From: Acidobacteriota bacterium
GTDB lineage: Bacteria; Acidobacteriota; Vicinamibacteria; Marinacidobacterales; Marinacidobacteraceae
Assembly (NCBI GenBank): GCA_022820545.1
Contig: JAJEFG010000004.1
Location: forward strand, 1 to 38,712
DNA length: 38,712 bases
Reading direction: 5' to 3'
Translations under genes and position numbers: made by a program
Shown: positions 29,613-37,210 of the stretch, piece by piece
Layout of the letters: each line of letters opens with the position of its first letter
How positions within the stretch are numbered: position 1 is the stretch's first letter
Notes under the pieces: model-generated
The model's database searches: none
Told to the model about the DNA's origin: nothing
Seen by the model: only the letters and a program-made list of their open reading frames with translations

Positions 29613-31178
29613 ATGCAAGCGCGAAGGCCGCCCGCGGTCGACACGGATGGACAAATTGCGACGCATCCCCCGATTCAGCTCGGCCGGAACAACATCCGGC
29701 CCTTCGGCCTCGATATCCATGGGCCGGTATTCATCGTCTCCAGCCTCACCGCAATCGCTTTCGTAGCGGGGGCGCTCCTCTTCCGGGACACCGCGGCGGG
29801 CCTCTTCGACGCCCTCTACGCCTGGCTGACCTCGACCTTCGACTGGGTGTTCATGGCGGCGGCCAACGTCCTGCTCCTCTTCTGCCTGGTGTTGCTCCCG
29901 TCACGCCTCGGCCGCATCCGCCTGGGCGGCCCGGACGCCCGGCCGGAGTACTCCAACTGGTCGTGGTTCGCGATGCTGTTCGCGGCGGGCATCGGGATCG
30001 GCCTGCTGTTCTTCGGCGTGGCGGAGCCGATGAGCCATTTCCGGAACCCGCCGCTCGGGATGGCTCCCGCGGAGGACCTGGCGGTTGCCGGCACGCTCTA
30101 CCACTGGGGCCTGCACGGCTGGGCGATCTACGCGGTGGCGGCGCTCGCGCTCGCCTTCGCCGCCTACAACCTCCGGCTGCCGATGAGCTTCCGGTCCGCC
30201 TTCCATCCGGTGGCGGGCGACCGGGTCTGGGGCCGGCTCGGCCACCTGGTGGACATCTTCGCGGTGTTCGCCACGGTCTTCGGACTGGCGACCTCGCTCG
30301 GGCTGGGGGTCGAGCAGATGGCGGCCGGGCTGGACCACCTGTTCGGGATCCCGGCGACCAACCCGACCGCGGTGGCGCTGATCGCGGTCATCACGGCGGT
30401 CACGCTGGCGTCCGTGATCCTCGGCATGGACCGGGGCGTGAAGCGCCTCAGCCAGGCCAACATGACGATCGCGCTGGCGCTGCTCGCCTTCGTGCTGGCG
30501 ACCGGCCCGACCCTCGAAGTGCTCGCCGGCGCCGCCCGGAGTCTCGGCCGCTACGTCGCCGCGATCGGCCCCCTCAGCAGCCCCGCGGGCCGGGAGGACC
30601 TCCACTTCCTGCACGGCTGGACCATCTTCTACTGGGCGTGGTGGCTCTCGTGGGCGCCCTGCGTGGGCATGTTCATCGCCCGGATCTCGCGCGGGCGGAC
30701 CGTGCGCGGCCTCGTGGGTGGAATGCTGGTCATCCCGCTGCTGCTCGAAACGGTCTGGTTCAGCGCGTTCGGCGGAACGGGACTGTCGCTCCACCGCGCC
30801 GGAGCGACCGGAATGATGGATGCGGTCCAGGCGGGACGGCCGGAACTGGCGCTGTTCCGGATGCTGGAGCTGCTGCCGCTCGCGGACATCACCTCGTTCG
30901 TCGCCATCGTCCTGCTGATCGTCTTCTTCGTCACGTCGTCCGATTCCGGAACGCTGGTGATCGACGCCATCACCGCGGGCGGCAAGCTCGACGCCCCGGT
31001 CGTGCAGCGCATCTTCTGGTGCTCTTTCGTGGGGATCGTCGCCATCACGCTGCTGGTCAGCGGCGGACTCGTGGCGCTGCAGACCGCCGCCCTCACGACC
31101 GGCTTTCCCATCGCCCTGCTGCTGATCGCGCTCTGCTACAGCATGTGGAAGGGTCTGCGCGCAGCCCGGGCGGAGTAG
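29613..31178 (+). CDS. BCCT-family (betaine/carnitine/choline) transporter
   Basis: The 521-residue protein has about twelve membrane helices and the family signature FYWAWWLSWAPCVGMFIARISRGRT (about 343-367), which includes the tryptophan box that holds quaternary ammonium groups. Other family marks are EYSNWSWFAMLFAAGIGIGLLFFGVAEP and VTSSDSGTLVIDAI. Such carriers import betaine, carnitine, choline or ectoine with sodium or protons. The ATG at 29613 is chosen because the typical N-terminus follows; ribosome binding is weak, and an upstream in-frame GTG exists. No long C-terminal osmosensing tail is present, so a nutritional role is likelier than osmoregulation. Twelve bases separate it from the homoserine dehydrogenase gene. 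Confidence 0.9.
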   Translation: MQARRPPAVDTDGQIATHPPIQLGRNNIRPFGLDIHGPVFIVSSLTAIAFVAGALLFRDTAAGLFDALYAWLTSTFDWVFMAAANVLLLFCLVLLPSRLGRIRLGGPDARPEYSNWSWFAMLFAAGIGIGLLFFGVAEPMSHFRNPPLGMAPAEDLAVAGTLYHWGLHGWAIYAVAALALAFAAYNLRLPMSFRSAFHPVAGDRVWGRLGHLVDIFAVFATVFGLATSLGLGVEQMAAGLDHLFGIPATNPTAVALIAVITAVTLASVILGMDRGVKRLSQANMTIALALLAFVLATGPTLEVLAGAARSLGRYVAAIGPLSSPAGREDLHFLHGWTIFYWAWWLSWAPCVGMFIARISRGRTVRGLVGGMLVIPLLLETVWFSAFGGTGLSLHRAGATGMMDAVQAGRPELALFRMLELLPLADITSFVAIVLLIVFFVTSSDSGTLVIDAITAGGKLDAPVVQRIFWCSFVGIVAITLLVSGGLVALQTAALTTGFPIALLLIALCYSMWKGLRAARAE

Positions 31179-31190
31179 GGTCCACCGGAC

Positions 31191-32276
31191 ATGGGAGCAG
31201 GTCGCGACAGCCACACCGGACAGGCAGCCCCGGTTCCCCTCGTCCTCCTGGGGATGGGGAACGTCCATCGGGAACTGCTCGGGATCCTCGGGCGGAAGGC
31301 CGAAGGTCTCGCGGATCGCTACGGAGTGACGTTCTCCGTCGCGGCGTGCGCCGACCTGAGTGGCTTCGTACGGGGACCGGGCGCGGGCGGCCGCATCGCC
31401 ACCGGCGCCATGCTCGAGGCCAAGGCCGGGGGCCGGAGGCTCCGGGAGATTCCCGGCGCCGAACCGATCTCCCTCGAAAGCGCGCTCGATGTCGCCGGGC
31501 CGCGCGGAATCCTGCTCGACGCGGCCTCGATGGACGTGGAAACGGGCGGCATCGGGCTCGCAGCCGCCCGGGCGGCCCTCAACCGGGGCACATCGGTCGT
31601 CTTCGCCAACAAGTCGGCATTCGCGCTGGCCTTCGACGAGCTCGAAGCGCTGGCCGCCGCGAACGGCGCCGGCCTCGGCTGGAGCGCCACCGTCTGCGGA
31701 GGCCTCCCGGTGGTGAACACCGGCTCCCGCGACCTCGTGGGTGCCGAGTTCCGGCGGCTCCGGGGCGTCTTCAACAGCACCAGCAACCTGGTGCTGGGCC
31801 GGATGGCGGAGGGATTGAGCCTCGAGGACGCGGTCACCGAGGCCCAGCGCCGCGGGATCGCCGAGACCGACCCCACGAACGACCTGAACGGCACCGACAC
31901 CGCGCTCAAGCTGCTGATCCTGGTGCGGACGGTCATGCGCCGGAAGGCGTCCCTCGCGGACGTCGAGCGCACGGGGATCGAGGCGGCCCCGGAGCCCGGC
32001 GCGGACGAGGTCGTCCGCCTGCTCGGGGAAGCCGTGCCGGACGGCGATGCGGTCCGGATGCGGGTTTCGCCGGTCGCGGTCCCCCGCGGCAGCTTCTTCG
32101 GGAGCATCGGCACGCTCGATATGGCCGTGGAGTGGGAGACCGACCTGTTCTCGACCCAGCGGCTCGTCGCCACCGAGGGCGACGCGATCCCCACCGCCGC
32201 GGCGGTGCTGCGCGACGCGGTCCACATCGCCTGCGGGAGGCCCACGGGACCATCACTTAGGATCGGGGGGTCTTGA
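31191..32276 (+). CDS. Homoserine dehydrogenase (no ACT domain)
   Basis: The 361-residue protein has the N-terminal NAD(P)-binding turn LVLLGMGNVHREL (about 17-29) and the family segments VFANKSAFA, GVFNSTSNLVLGRMAEGLSLEDAVTEAQRRGIAETDPTNDLNGTDTALKLLIL, which contain the conserved glutamate, aspartates and catalytic lysine. It interconverts aspartate-semialdehyde and homoserine. The regulatory ACT domain of the long biosynthetic form is missing, as in several short enzymes. It is translated just after the transporter, and its stop overlaps the TTG of the next gene (TTGA). This suggests a catabolic or specialised dehydrogenase rather than threonine biosynthesis, since no thrB, thrC or aspartokinase gene is near. 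Confidence 0.82.
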   Translation: MGAGRDSHTGQAAPVPLVLLGMGNVHRELLGILGRKAEGLADRYGVTFSVAACADLSGFVRGPGAGGRIATGAMLEAKAGGRRLREIPGAEPISLESALDVAGPRGILLDAASMDVETGGIGLAAARAALNRGTSVVFANKSAFALAFDELEALAAANGAGLGWSATVCGGLPVVNTGSRDLVGAEFRRLRGVFNSTSNLVLGRMAEGLSLEDAVTEAQRRGIAETDPTNDLNGTDTALKLLILVRTVMRRKASLADVERTGIEAAPEPGADEVVRLLGEAVPDGDAVRMRVSPVAVPRGSFFGSIGTLDMAVEWETDLFSTQRLVATEGDAIPTAAAVLRDAVHIACGRPTGPSLRIGGS

Positions 32277-33538
32277 GCCGCCGCATTTCCCGCCGCACCG
32301 CGATCGCCGCCGGACTGGCCGGCGCCGCCGGAGCGCTGAGCGGATGCGGAGACGGCGGACCCGCTCCCGAGGCGCCCCCCGGTGGGAGCGGGGACACCCC
32401 ACAGGCCGGACAGGGCGTCCGCGCCGTGGTGGTCGGGGCCGGCGCCTTCGGCGGCTGGACAGCGCTCGAACTCCTGCGCCGGGGGGCGCAGGTCACGCTG
32501 GTGGACGCGTGGGGCCCGGGCAACTCGCGCGCCAGTTCGGGGGGCGAGACCCGGGTCATCCGCGCCACCTACGGGCCCGACCGCATCTACTCGGAGATGG
32601 TGGTGCGGGCGCTCGCGCGCTGGAAGGAAGCCGGCGAGCGCTGGGGCGACCGGCTCTTCTTCGAGACCGGAGCGCTCTGGATGAGCGACGGGGTCGATCC
32701 CTACGCGACGGACGCCGTCCCGATCCTCGCCGACCTCGGCGTCCCCTTCGAAGAACTCACCGGGGAGGAACTCGGCCGCCGCTTTCCCCAGATCGATCCC
32801 GAGGGCATCGCCTACACCCTCCACGAAAAGAGCGCGGGCTACCTGCTCGCCCGCCGCGGCTGCCAGCGGGTGCTCGAGGGCTTCCTCGCCGAGGGCGGCG
32901 AATACCGCCAGGCGAAGGCGGCCGCCGGCGCCATGACGGGCGGGGCCATGGCGGACGTCCGGCTCGCGAGCGGCGAGACACTCGAGGCCGACCTCTTCGT
33001 CTTCGCGGGGGGTCCCTGGCTCGCGGAGCTCTTCCCGGGATTCGACCCGCCGCTCGTGAGCCCCACCCGGCAGGAGATCCTCTATTTCGGGACCCCGCCG
33101 GGACGCCCCGACCTGACCGACGCCGAGCTGCCGGTCTGGGTGGAGACGGGCGCCAGCCTCTTCTACGGGGTGCCCGGCAGCAACTTCCGGGGCTTCAAGG
33201 TGGCGGACGACTCCCGCGGCGCCCCGTTCGATCCCACCGACGGGGACCGCACCCCCTCCCCGGAGGCGATCGAGACGGCCCGGACCTACATGGAACGCCG
33301 CTTCCCGGCGATGCGCGGCGCCCCACTGATTGAGGCGCGGGTATGCCAGTACGAGCAGAGCGCCGACGGCCATCTCATCGTGGACACCCACCCCGAGGCG
33401 GCGAACGCCTGGATCGCCGGCGGGGGGTCGGGGCACGGCTACAAGCTCGGGCCGGCGCTCGGGGAGATGTTGGCGGAACAGGCGCTCGGCGAGCGCGCAA
33501 AGGAGCCCTTCTTCGGGCTGGGCCGGTTGGCCGGGTAA
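32273..33538 (+). CDS. Tat-exported FAD-dependent oxidoreductase, sarcosine-oxidase-like (copy 1)
   Basis: The 421-residue protein starts at TTG 32273, overlapping the previous stop by four bases, with GGATCGGGGGG ahead. The signal has twin arginines (SRRTAIAAGLAGAAG) and a lipobox LSGC. The DAO fold follows: AVVVGAGAFGGWTALELLRRG, then SSGGETRVIRATYG as in monomeric sarcosine oxidase. Near the end, ARVCQYEQSADGHLIVD and GGGSGHGYKLGPALGE match the segment holding the flavin-linked cysteine of that enzyme; C358 is at its place. It should oxidise an N-methyl or secondary amino acid outside the cytoplasm, releasing hydrogen peroxide or reducing an acceptor. A close paralogue follows at 33546. 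Confidence 0.87.
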   Translation: MSRRISRRTAIAAGLAGAAGALSGCGDGGPAPEAPPGGSGDTPQAGQGVRAVVVGAGAFGGWTALELLRRGAQVTLVDAWGPGNSRASSGGETRVIRATYGPDRIYSEMVVRALARWKEAGERWGDRLFFETGALWMSDGVDPYATDAVPILADLGVPFEELTGEELGRRFPQIDPEGIAYTLHEKSAGYLLARRGCQRVLEGFLAEGGEYRQAKAAAGAMTGGAMADVRLASGETLEADLFVFAGGPWLAELFPGFDPPLVSPTRQEILYFGTPPGRPDLTDAELPVWVETGASLFYGVPGSNFRGFKVADDSRGAPFDPTDGDRTPSPEAIETARTYMERRFPAMRGAPLIEARVCQYEQSADGHLIVDTHPEAANAWIAGGGSGHGYKLGPALGEMLAEQALGERAKEPFFGLGRLAG

Positions 33539-33545
33539 TGGAGCC

Positions 33546-34805
33546 ATGACGAGACGGATATCCCGCCGCGAGGCGATCGCCGCCGGACTCGCCGGCGCCG
33601 CCGCGCTCGGCGCGTGCGGGGACGGAACCGGCGGCGCCGGAACCTCGGAGACCGCGCCTGCCGCGAGCCCCCCGCAGGCCGGAAGCGGCGTCCGCGCCGT
33701 CGTGGTCGGGGCCGGCGCCTTCGGCGGCTGGACAGCGCTCTGGCTGCGCCGCGCGGGCGCCGAGGTCACTCTCGTGGACGCCTGGGGGGCCGGCAACGCC
33801 CGCGCGAGTTCGGGTGGCGAGAGCCGTCTGATCCGGGCCTCCTACGGGGACCGCCGCATCTACAGCGAGATGGTGGCCCGCGGGCACGAGATCTGGAGGG
33901 AGTACGAGGCGCGCTGGAACGACCGCCTGCTCTTCCCCATCGGCATGCTGCGGATGAGGAGCGGGGAGAACGAGTACACGAAGGCGGGGGTGCGGATCCT
34001 CCGGGAACTCGGGATCCCGGTCGAGGAATTCGACGGCGCCGAATTGGCGCGCCGCTTCCCCCAGATCAACCCGGAGGGCCTCTCCTACGGCGTGTTCGAA
34101 AGGGACGCCGGCTACCTGCTCGCCCGGCGAGGCTGCGAACGGGTGCTCCGGGAGTTCATCGAGGAGGGCGGCAGCTTCCGGCGGGCGGAAGCGGCGCCGG
34201 GGGATCTGGCGGGAAGCCGGATGGGCGAGATCCGCCTCTCCGACGGCGACGCCCTCGAGGCCGACCTCTTCGTGTTCGCCTGCGGGCCCTGGCTCGCGAA
34301 GCTCTTCCCCGAGTTCGACCCGCCGCTCGTCCGCCCCACCCGGCAGGAGGTCTTCTACTTCGGTCCCCCGGCGGGCCGCGCCGACCTGACCGAGGAGGGG
34401 TTCCCGACCTGGATCGAGGGCCCGTTCTACGGCATCCCCGCGACCCCCTTCCGGGGCTTCAAGATCGCCGACGACCGGCGGGGCGCACCGTTCGACCCCA
34501 CGGACGGCGACCGGACGCCGTCAGCGAAGGGCATCCGGGAGGCGCGCGAGTACATGGAGCACCGGTTCCCGGGGCTCCAGGGAGCGCCGCTGATCGAGGC
34601 GCGCGTCTGCCAGTACGAGCAGAGCGCCGACGGGAACCTGATCGTGGACACCCATCCCGAGGCGGACAACGTCTGGATCGCGGGAGGCGGCTCCGGCCAC
34701 GGCTACAAGCTCGGCGCGGCGCTCGGCGAGATGCTGGCCGGCCAGGTGCTCGGCGAGCGGGAGAAGGAACCCTTCTTCGGACTGGCGCGGTTGGCCGACC
34801 TGTAG
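33546..34805 (+). CDS. Tat-exported FAD-dependent oxidoreductase, sarcosine-oxidase-like (copy 2)
   Basis: The 419-residue protein is a tandem duplicate of its neighbour. It has the same twin-arginine signal (RRISRREAIAAGLAG, lipobox ALGAC), the same dinucleotide fold (AVVVGAGAFGGWTALWLRRAG), SSGGESRLIRASYG, and C355 in ARVCQYEQSADGNLIVD for covalent FAD. The middle part, which lines the substrate pocket, differs more (for example FPIGMLRMRSGENEYTKAG against FETGALWMSDGVDPYATD), so the two probably act on different amines. The ATG at 33546 lies seven bases after the first copy's stop. Its own stop is nine bases from the stop of the convergent PLP enzyme gene. Confidence 0.87.
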   Translation: MTRRISRREAIAAGLAGAAALGACGDGTGGAGTSETAPAASPPQAGSGVRAVVVGAGAFGGWTALWLRRAGAEVTLVDAWGAGNARASSGGESRLIRASYGDRRIYSEMVARGHEIWREYEARWNDRLLFPIGMLRMRSGENEYTKAGVRILRELGIPVEEFDGAELARRFPQINPEGLSYGVFERDAGYLLARRGCERVLREFIEEGGSFRRAEAAPGDLAGSRMGEIRLSDGDALEADLFVFACGPWLAKLFPEFDPPLVRPTRQEVFYFGPPAGRADLTEEGFPTWIEGPFYGIPATPFRGFKIADDRRGAPFDPTDGDRTPSAKGIREAREYMEHRFPGLQGAPLIEARVCQYEQSADGNLIVDTHPEADNVWIAGGGSGHGYKLGAALGEMLAGQVLGEREKEPFFGLARLADL

Positions 34806-34814
34806 GCAGCCGGA

Positions 34815-36080
34815 CTAGACCAGCCGGCGGATCACCCCCAGCAGCCGGTCGACGTCGTCGCGGCTGTTGAACATCCCCACGCCCGCGCGCAGCAGGGCTC
34901 CTTCCTCCTGGAAGGTGATCGCCACGCCCTCGTCGGCGAGCTCCCGGCTCAGCCGCTCGTGGTCGAGCCCGTGGTAGAAGCTGACGATGGCGGACGGGTT
35001 CTTCGGCGGGGTGAACATCCGCATCCCGAGCGCCGCCGCACCCTCGCGCAGCTCGCCCGCCAGCGCGTGGGTATGGGCGGCGATGCGGTCGAACCCAACC
35101 TGCCCGACGAACCCGAGCGCGGCGTCCATCGCGGCGACCGGGCCGTAGGCCGGGCTCCCGTACTCGAGCTTCTCCGCGCTGGTCTTGAGACGGTAGCGAT
35201 GCCCGGGCAGCGACTCGGCGACCTGGCGGTGCCCGTGCCGGTCGGCGGTCATCCAGTCGAGGTGCTCGCGGCGCACGTAGAAGGGCGCGCAGCCGAAGTC
35301 CGCGTGCAGCCACTTGTAGCCGTTGCCGCAGGCGAAATCGACCTTCTCGTCGTGGAGGTCGGTCGGGATGTTGCCCCACGCCTGGATGGCGTCGGCGAAG
35401 AGATAGGCCCCGTGAGCGTGGGCGAGGTCGGCCAGCCCGGGCAGGTCGTAGCGGAAGCCGTTACGGTTGGACACCCAGGCTACGCTCAGCAGCCGCGTCC
35501 GGTCGTCGGTCCGCGCGGCGAAGTCATCGGCGGTCACCACGCCGTCCCGTGACGGGACGATCCGCAGCTCGACCCCGGCCCGCCGCTCGAGTTCGCGGTA
35601 GAGAACGAACGTGGTGACAAAGTGCAGCTCGTCCACCACCACGTTGTCGCCCGGCCTCCAGTCCATCGCGTTCACGACGATGTTCTCGGCCCCGCTCGTG
35701 GCGTAGAGGAACGCGATCTCGTCCTCGTCGGCGCCGAACAGGTTCGCGAAGCGCGAGCGCGCGCTCGCCACCGCCTTGCCCCCCGCGGCGCCGTCCCGCC
35801 GAAGCATCTTGTTGTCCGCGTAGGCGTGGAGGGCGTCGCGGACGGGCGCCGGCAGCGGTCCCACCGCCGCGTTGTTCAGGTAGGCGAGTTCCTCGGTGAC
35901 CGGGAAGCTGGCCCGGATGCCGAGCGGATCGGCCGGGTTGAGGCCAGCTCCGGGCGATTCCGGCTGGCGGCGCGGGCCCGCAGCCACCCCGGCGCCGGGA
36001 AGGGCAGCCAGTCCGGCGGCAGCCGTGGTCTTGAGGAAGCGTCGCCGATCCAACGCGCCGCGGTCTTCGTGCTGCTTCAT
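34815..36080 (-). CDS. Tat-exported class V aminotransferase-fold PLP enzyme
   Basis: From ATG 36080, with GAGGAGAA upstream, the protein has 421 residues. The N-terminus DRRRFLKTTAAAGLAALPGAG is a twin-arginine signal. The class V fold follows: YLNNAAVGPLPAPVRDAL, YATSGAENIVVNAM, SVAWVSNRNGFRYDLPGLADLAHAHGAYLFADAIQAWGNIP and CGNGYKWLHADFGCAPFYV, where K256 binds pyridoxal phosphate. Relatives include cysteine desulfurases, isopenicillin N epimerase and ergothioneine lyase EgtE; the reaction here is open. Tat export fits an enzyme that folds around its cofactor in the cytoplasm. Convergent with the oxidase pair, it may share their substrates. Co-regulation is unlikely because it is on the other strand. 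Confidence 0.85.
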   Translation of the reverse strand: MKQHEDRGALDRRRFLKTTAAAGLAALPGAGVAAGPRRQPESPGAGLNPADPLGIRASFPVTEELAYLNNAAVGPLPAPVRDALHAYADNKMLRRDGAAGGKAVASARSRFANLFGADEDEIAFLYATSGAENIVVNAMDWRPGDNVVVDELHFVTTFVLYRELERRAGVELRIVPSRDGVVTADDFAARTDDRTRLLSVAWVSNRNGFRYDLPGLADLAHAHGAYLFADAIQAWGNIPTDLHDEKVDFACGNGYKWLHADFGCAPFYVRREHLDWMTADRHGHRQVAESLPGHRYRLKTSAEKLEYGSPAYGPVAAMDAALGFVGQVGFDRIAAHTHALAGELREGAAALGMRMFTPPKNPSAIVSFYHGLDHERLSRELADEGVAITFQEEGALLRAGVGMFNSRDDVDRLLGVIRRLV

Positions 36081-36139
36081 GGGGTTCTCCTCGATGAGAA
36101 TCGCGGATCGAGTGTACGCCCACCCAGGATGGCGCGTAC

Positions 36140-36190
36140 GGCTTGGAACGCCGGTCTCCAGACCGGCGCCGCGGCGCTCCGCGCCGCGAC
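36140..36190 (+). repeat. Palindromic intergenic repeat (R10)
   Basis: GCTTGGAAC is followed by GCCGGTCT-CC-AGACCGGC (36150-36167) and CGCGGCGC-TCC-GCGCCGCG (36170-36188). Compared with R6, the second stem has a T-A pair replaced by a C-G pair on both sides. It lies in the divergent region before the LOG-family gene. Confidence 0.9.
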
Positions 36191-36236
36191 CGGCGGGCCG
36201 CCGCTGGAACACAAGCGCGGTATCCTTCCACTTGCC

Positions 36237-36917
36237 ATGAACAAGAACAATGAAGTGAATGCTGGAAACGTTGAGCCTCAGTTGACCACGATCAGGTCAC
36301 TCTGCGTCTATTGCGGGTCCTGGAGCGGGACCGACCCCAACCTCGAAGCCTTCGCGCGGACCTTCGGTTCCGCCTGCGCCGCCCGAGGCATCGAACTCAT
36401 CTACGGCGGCGGCGGCATCGGCCTGATGGGAACCGTCGCGCAGGCGGCGCTCGAATCCGGCGGACGGGTCACCGGCATCATCCCGCGCTCACTCCTGGAA
36501 TCGGAGCCGCCGTTCTCGAACGTGACAGAACTTGTCGTCGTGGACAGCATGCACGAGCGCAAGCGGGAGATGTTCGACCGCGCCGACGGCTTCGTGGTGC
36601 TCCCGGGAGGCCTCGGCACCCTCGACGAGACGATCGAGATGATCACCTGGCGGCAGCTCGGCTTCCACGACAAGCCCATCGTGCTGGCGAACCACGGGGG
36701 CTACTGGAACCCCCTACTGACACTTTTTGACCACATCGTGACGACGGGCTTCGCCCAGCCGGACGCCCACGACCTCTACACCGTGGCCGACTCGGTCGAG
36801 GGCATCTTCGGAAAGCTGATGAGCGGCACGCCGGCCGGGACCGCCGGTCTTCAGACCGGCGCCGCGGCCCGGCACGGCCGCGAGATCGCACCCCGTCCGG
36901 GAGACAGAGGCGCGTAG
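36237..36917 (+). CDS. LOG-family (TIGR00730) nucleotide 5'-monophosphate phosphoribohydrolase-like protein
   Basis: The 226-residue protein has the LOG fold: SLCVYCGSWSGTDPNLEAFA, YGGGGIGLMGTVAQAALESGG, MHERKREMFDRADGFVVLPGGLGTLDETIEMITW, with the signature PGGxGTxxE at about 122-130. Members release free cytokinin-like bases from nucleoside monophosphates, or act on AMP-like compounds; older annotation as lysine decarboxylase is wrong. The domain ends near SVEGIFGKLMSG. The last 29 residues (from TPAGTAGLQTG) are encoded by a repeat copy, so the original stop was lost. The ATG at 36237 has no strong ribosome-binding site. An open frame upstream overlaps the PLP gene antisense and was rejected as an extension. 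Confidence 0.85.
   Translation: MNKNNEVNAGNVEPQLTTIRSLCVYCGSWSGTDPNLEAFARTFGSACAARGIELIYGGGGIGLMGTVAQAALESGGRVTGIIPRSLLESEPPFSNVTELVVVDSMHERKREMFDRADGFVVLPGGLGTLDETIEMITWRQLGFHDKPIVLANHGGYWNPLLTLFDHIVTTGFAQPDAHDLYTVADSVEGIFGKLMSGTPAGTAGLQTGAAARHGREIAPRPGDRGA
36842..36883 (+). repeat. Palindromic repeat inside the 3' end of the LOG-family gene (R11)
   Basis: GCCGGTCT-TC-AGACCGGC (36843-36860) and CGCGGCC-loop-GGCCGCG (36863-36882) lie in the coding frame and encode AGLQTGAAARHGRE. It is the only clear copy inside a coding region. Confidence 0.85.
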
Positions 36918-36919
36918 CG

Positions 36920-36968
36920 GTCGGAGCGCCGGCCTCCGGCCGGCATCGTCCGCCGCAGGCGGACGAAA
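36920..36968 (+). repeat. Palindromic intergenic repeat (R12)
   Basis: GTCGGAGC is followed by the GCCGG-loop-CCGGC hairpin, CAT, and CGTCCGCC-GCA-GGCGGACG (36947-36965), an eight-pair stem with a sequence unlike other copies. It begins three bases after the LOG-family stop and ends about 20 bases before the DUF6364 stop. Confidence 0.88.
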
Positions 36969-36981
36969 GGGATCCCTGGCG

Positions 36982-36999
36982 AGTGGCTTCAGAGCCACT
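36982..36999. other. Hairpin with the DUF6364 stop codon in its loop
   Basis: AGTGGCT (36982-36988) pairs with AGCCACT (36993-36999) around TCAG, and the stop codon (minus-strand TGA) is in that loop. It is not followed by T residues, so a standard terminator is doubtful. Confidence 0.4.
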
Positions 37000-37210
37000 T
37001 CCGAGCGGAGGCCCGGTAGCGCTCGTCAACGCGCCCTGCCGGCTCGAACCGGCCCCGCCACCGCGGCGCGAATGAGGGGGTGTCCTCCGCCACGATCTCG
37101 CGCAACGACACCTCGATGAGAGACGACAGGGATACGCCGCGAGAACGCGCGTAGCGCTTGGCGTGAGAAACCAGCTCACCGTCCACCGTGATTGTCAGTC
37201 TCTTCTTCAT
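36989..37210 (-). CDS. DUF6364-type ribbon-helix-helix-like antitoxin, no toxin adjacent
   Basis: The 73-residue protein begins MKKRLTITVDGELVSHAKRY, a beta strand followed by a helix as in ribbon-helix-helix repressors of the DUF6364 group, then SRGVSLSSLIEVSLREIV. The C-terminal half, with FAPRWRGRFEPAGR and YRASARKWL, is basic and aromatic, as in antitoxins that wrap a PIN toxin. Normally a PIN-domain gene follows at once, but here only a palindromic repeat and the LOG-family gene's 3' end lie downstream. It is probably a remnant of a toxin-antitoxin pair or acts as a lone regulator. ATG at 37210; an in-frame start upstream at 37246 is less likely. Confidence 0.75.
   Translation of the reverse strand: MKKRLTITVDGELVSHAKRYARSRGVSLSSLIEVSLREIVAEDTPSFAPRWRGRFEPAGRVDERYRASARKWL

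Noticed and set aside
29901..33796. Large minus-strand open frames opposite the BCCT, homoserine dehydrogenase and oxidase genes
   Set aside because: Shadow frames without domain features; the plus-strand genes match known families end to end.
35622..36236. Upstream extension of the LOG-family protein
   Set aside because: The extra frame is antisense to the PLP enzyme gene and runs through repeat R10; the family N-terminus begins just after ATG 36237.
36921..36988. Small toxin gene downstream of the DUF6364 antitoxin
   Set aside because: The space is filled by a palindromic repeat and has no open frame long enough for a PIN domain.
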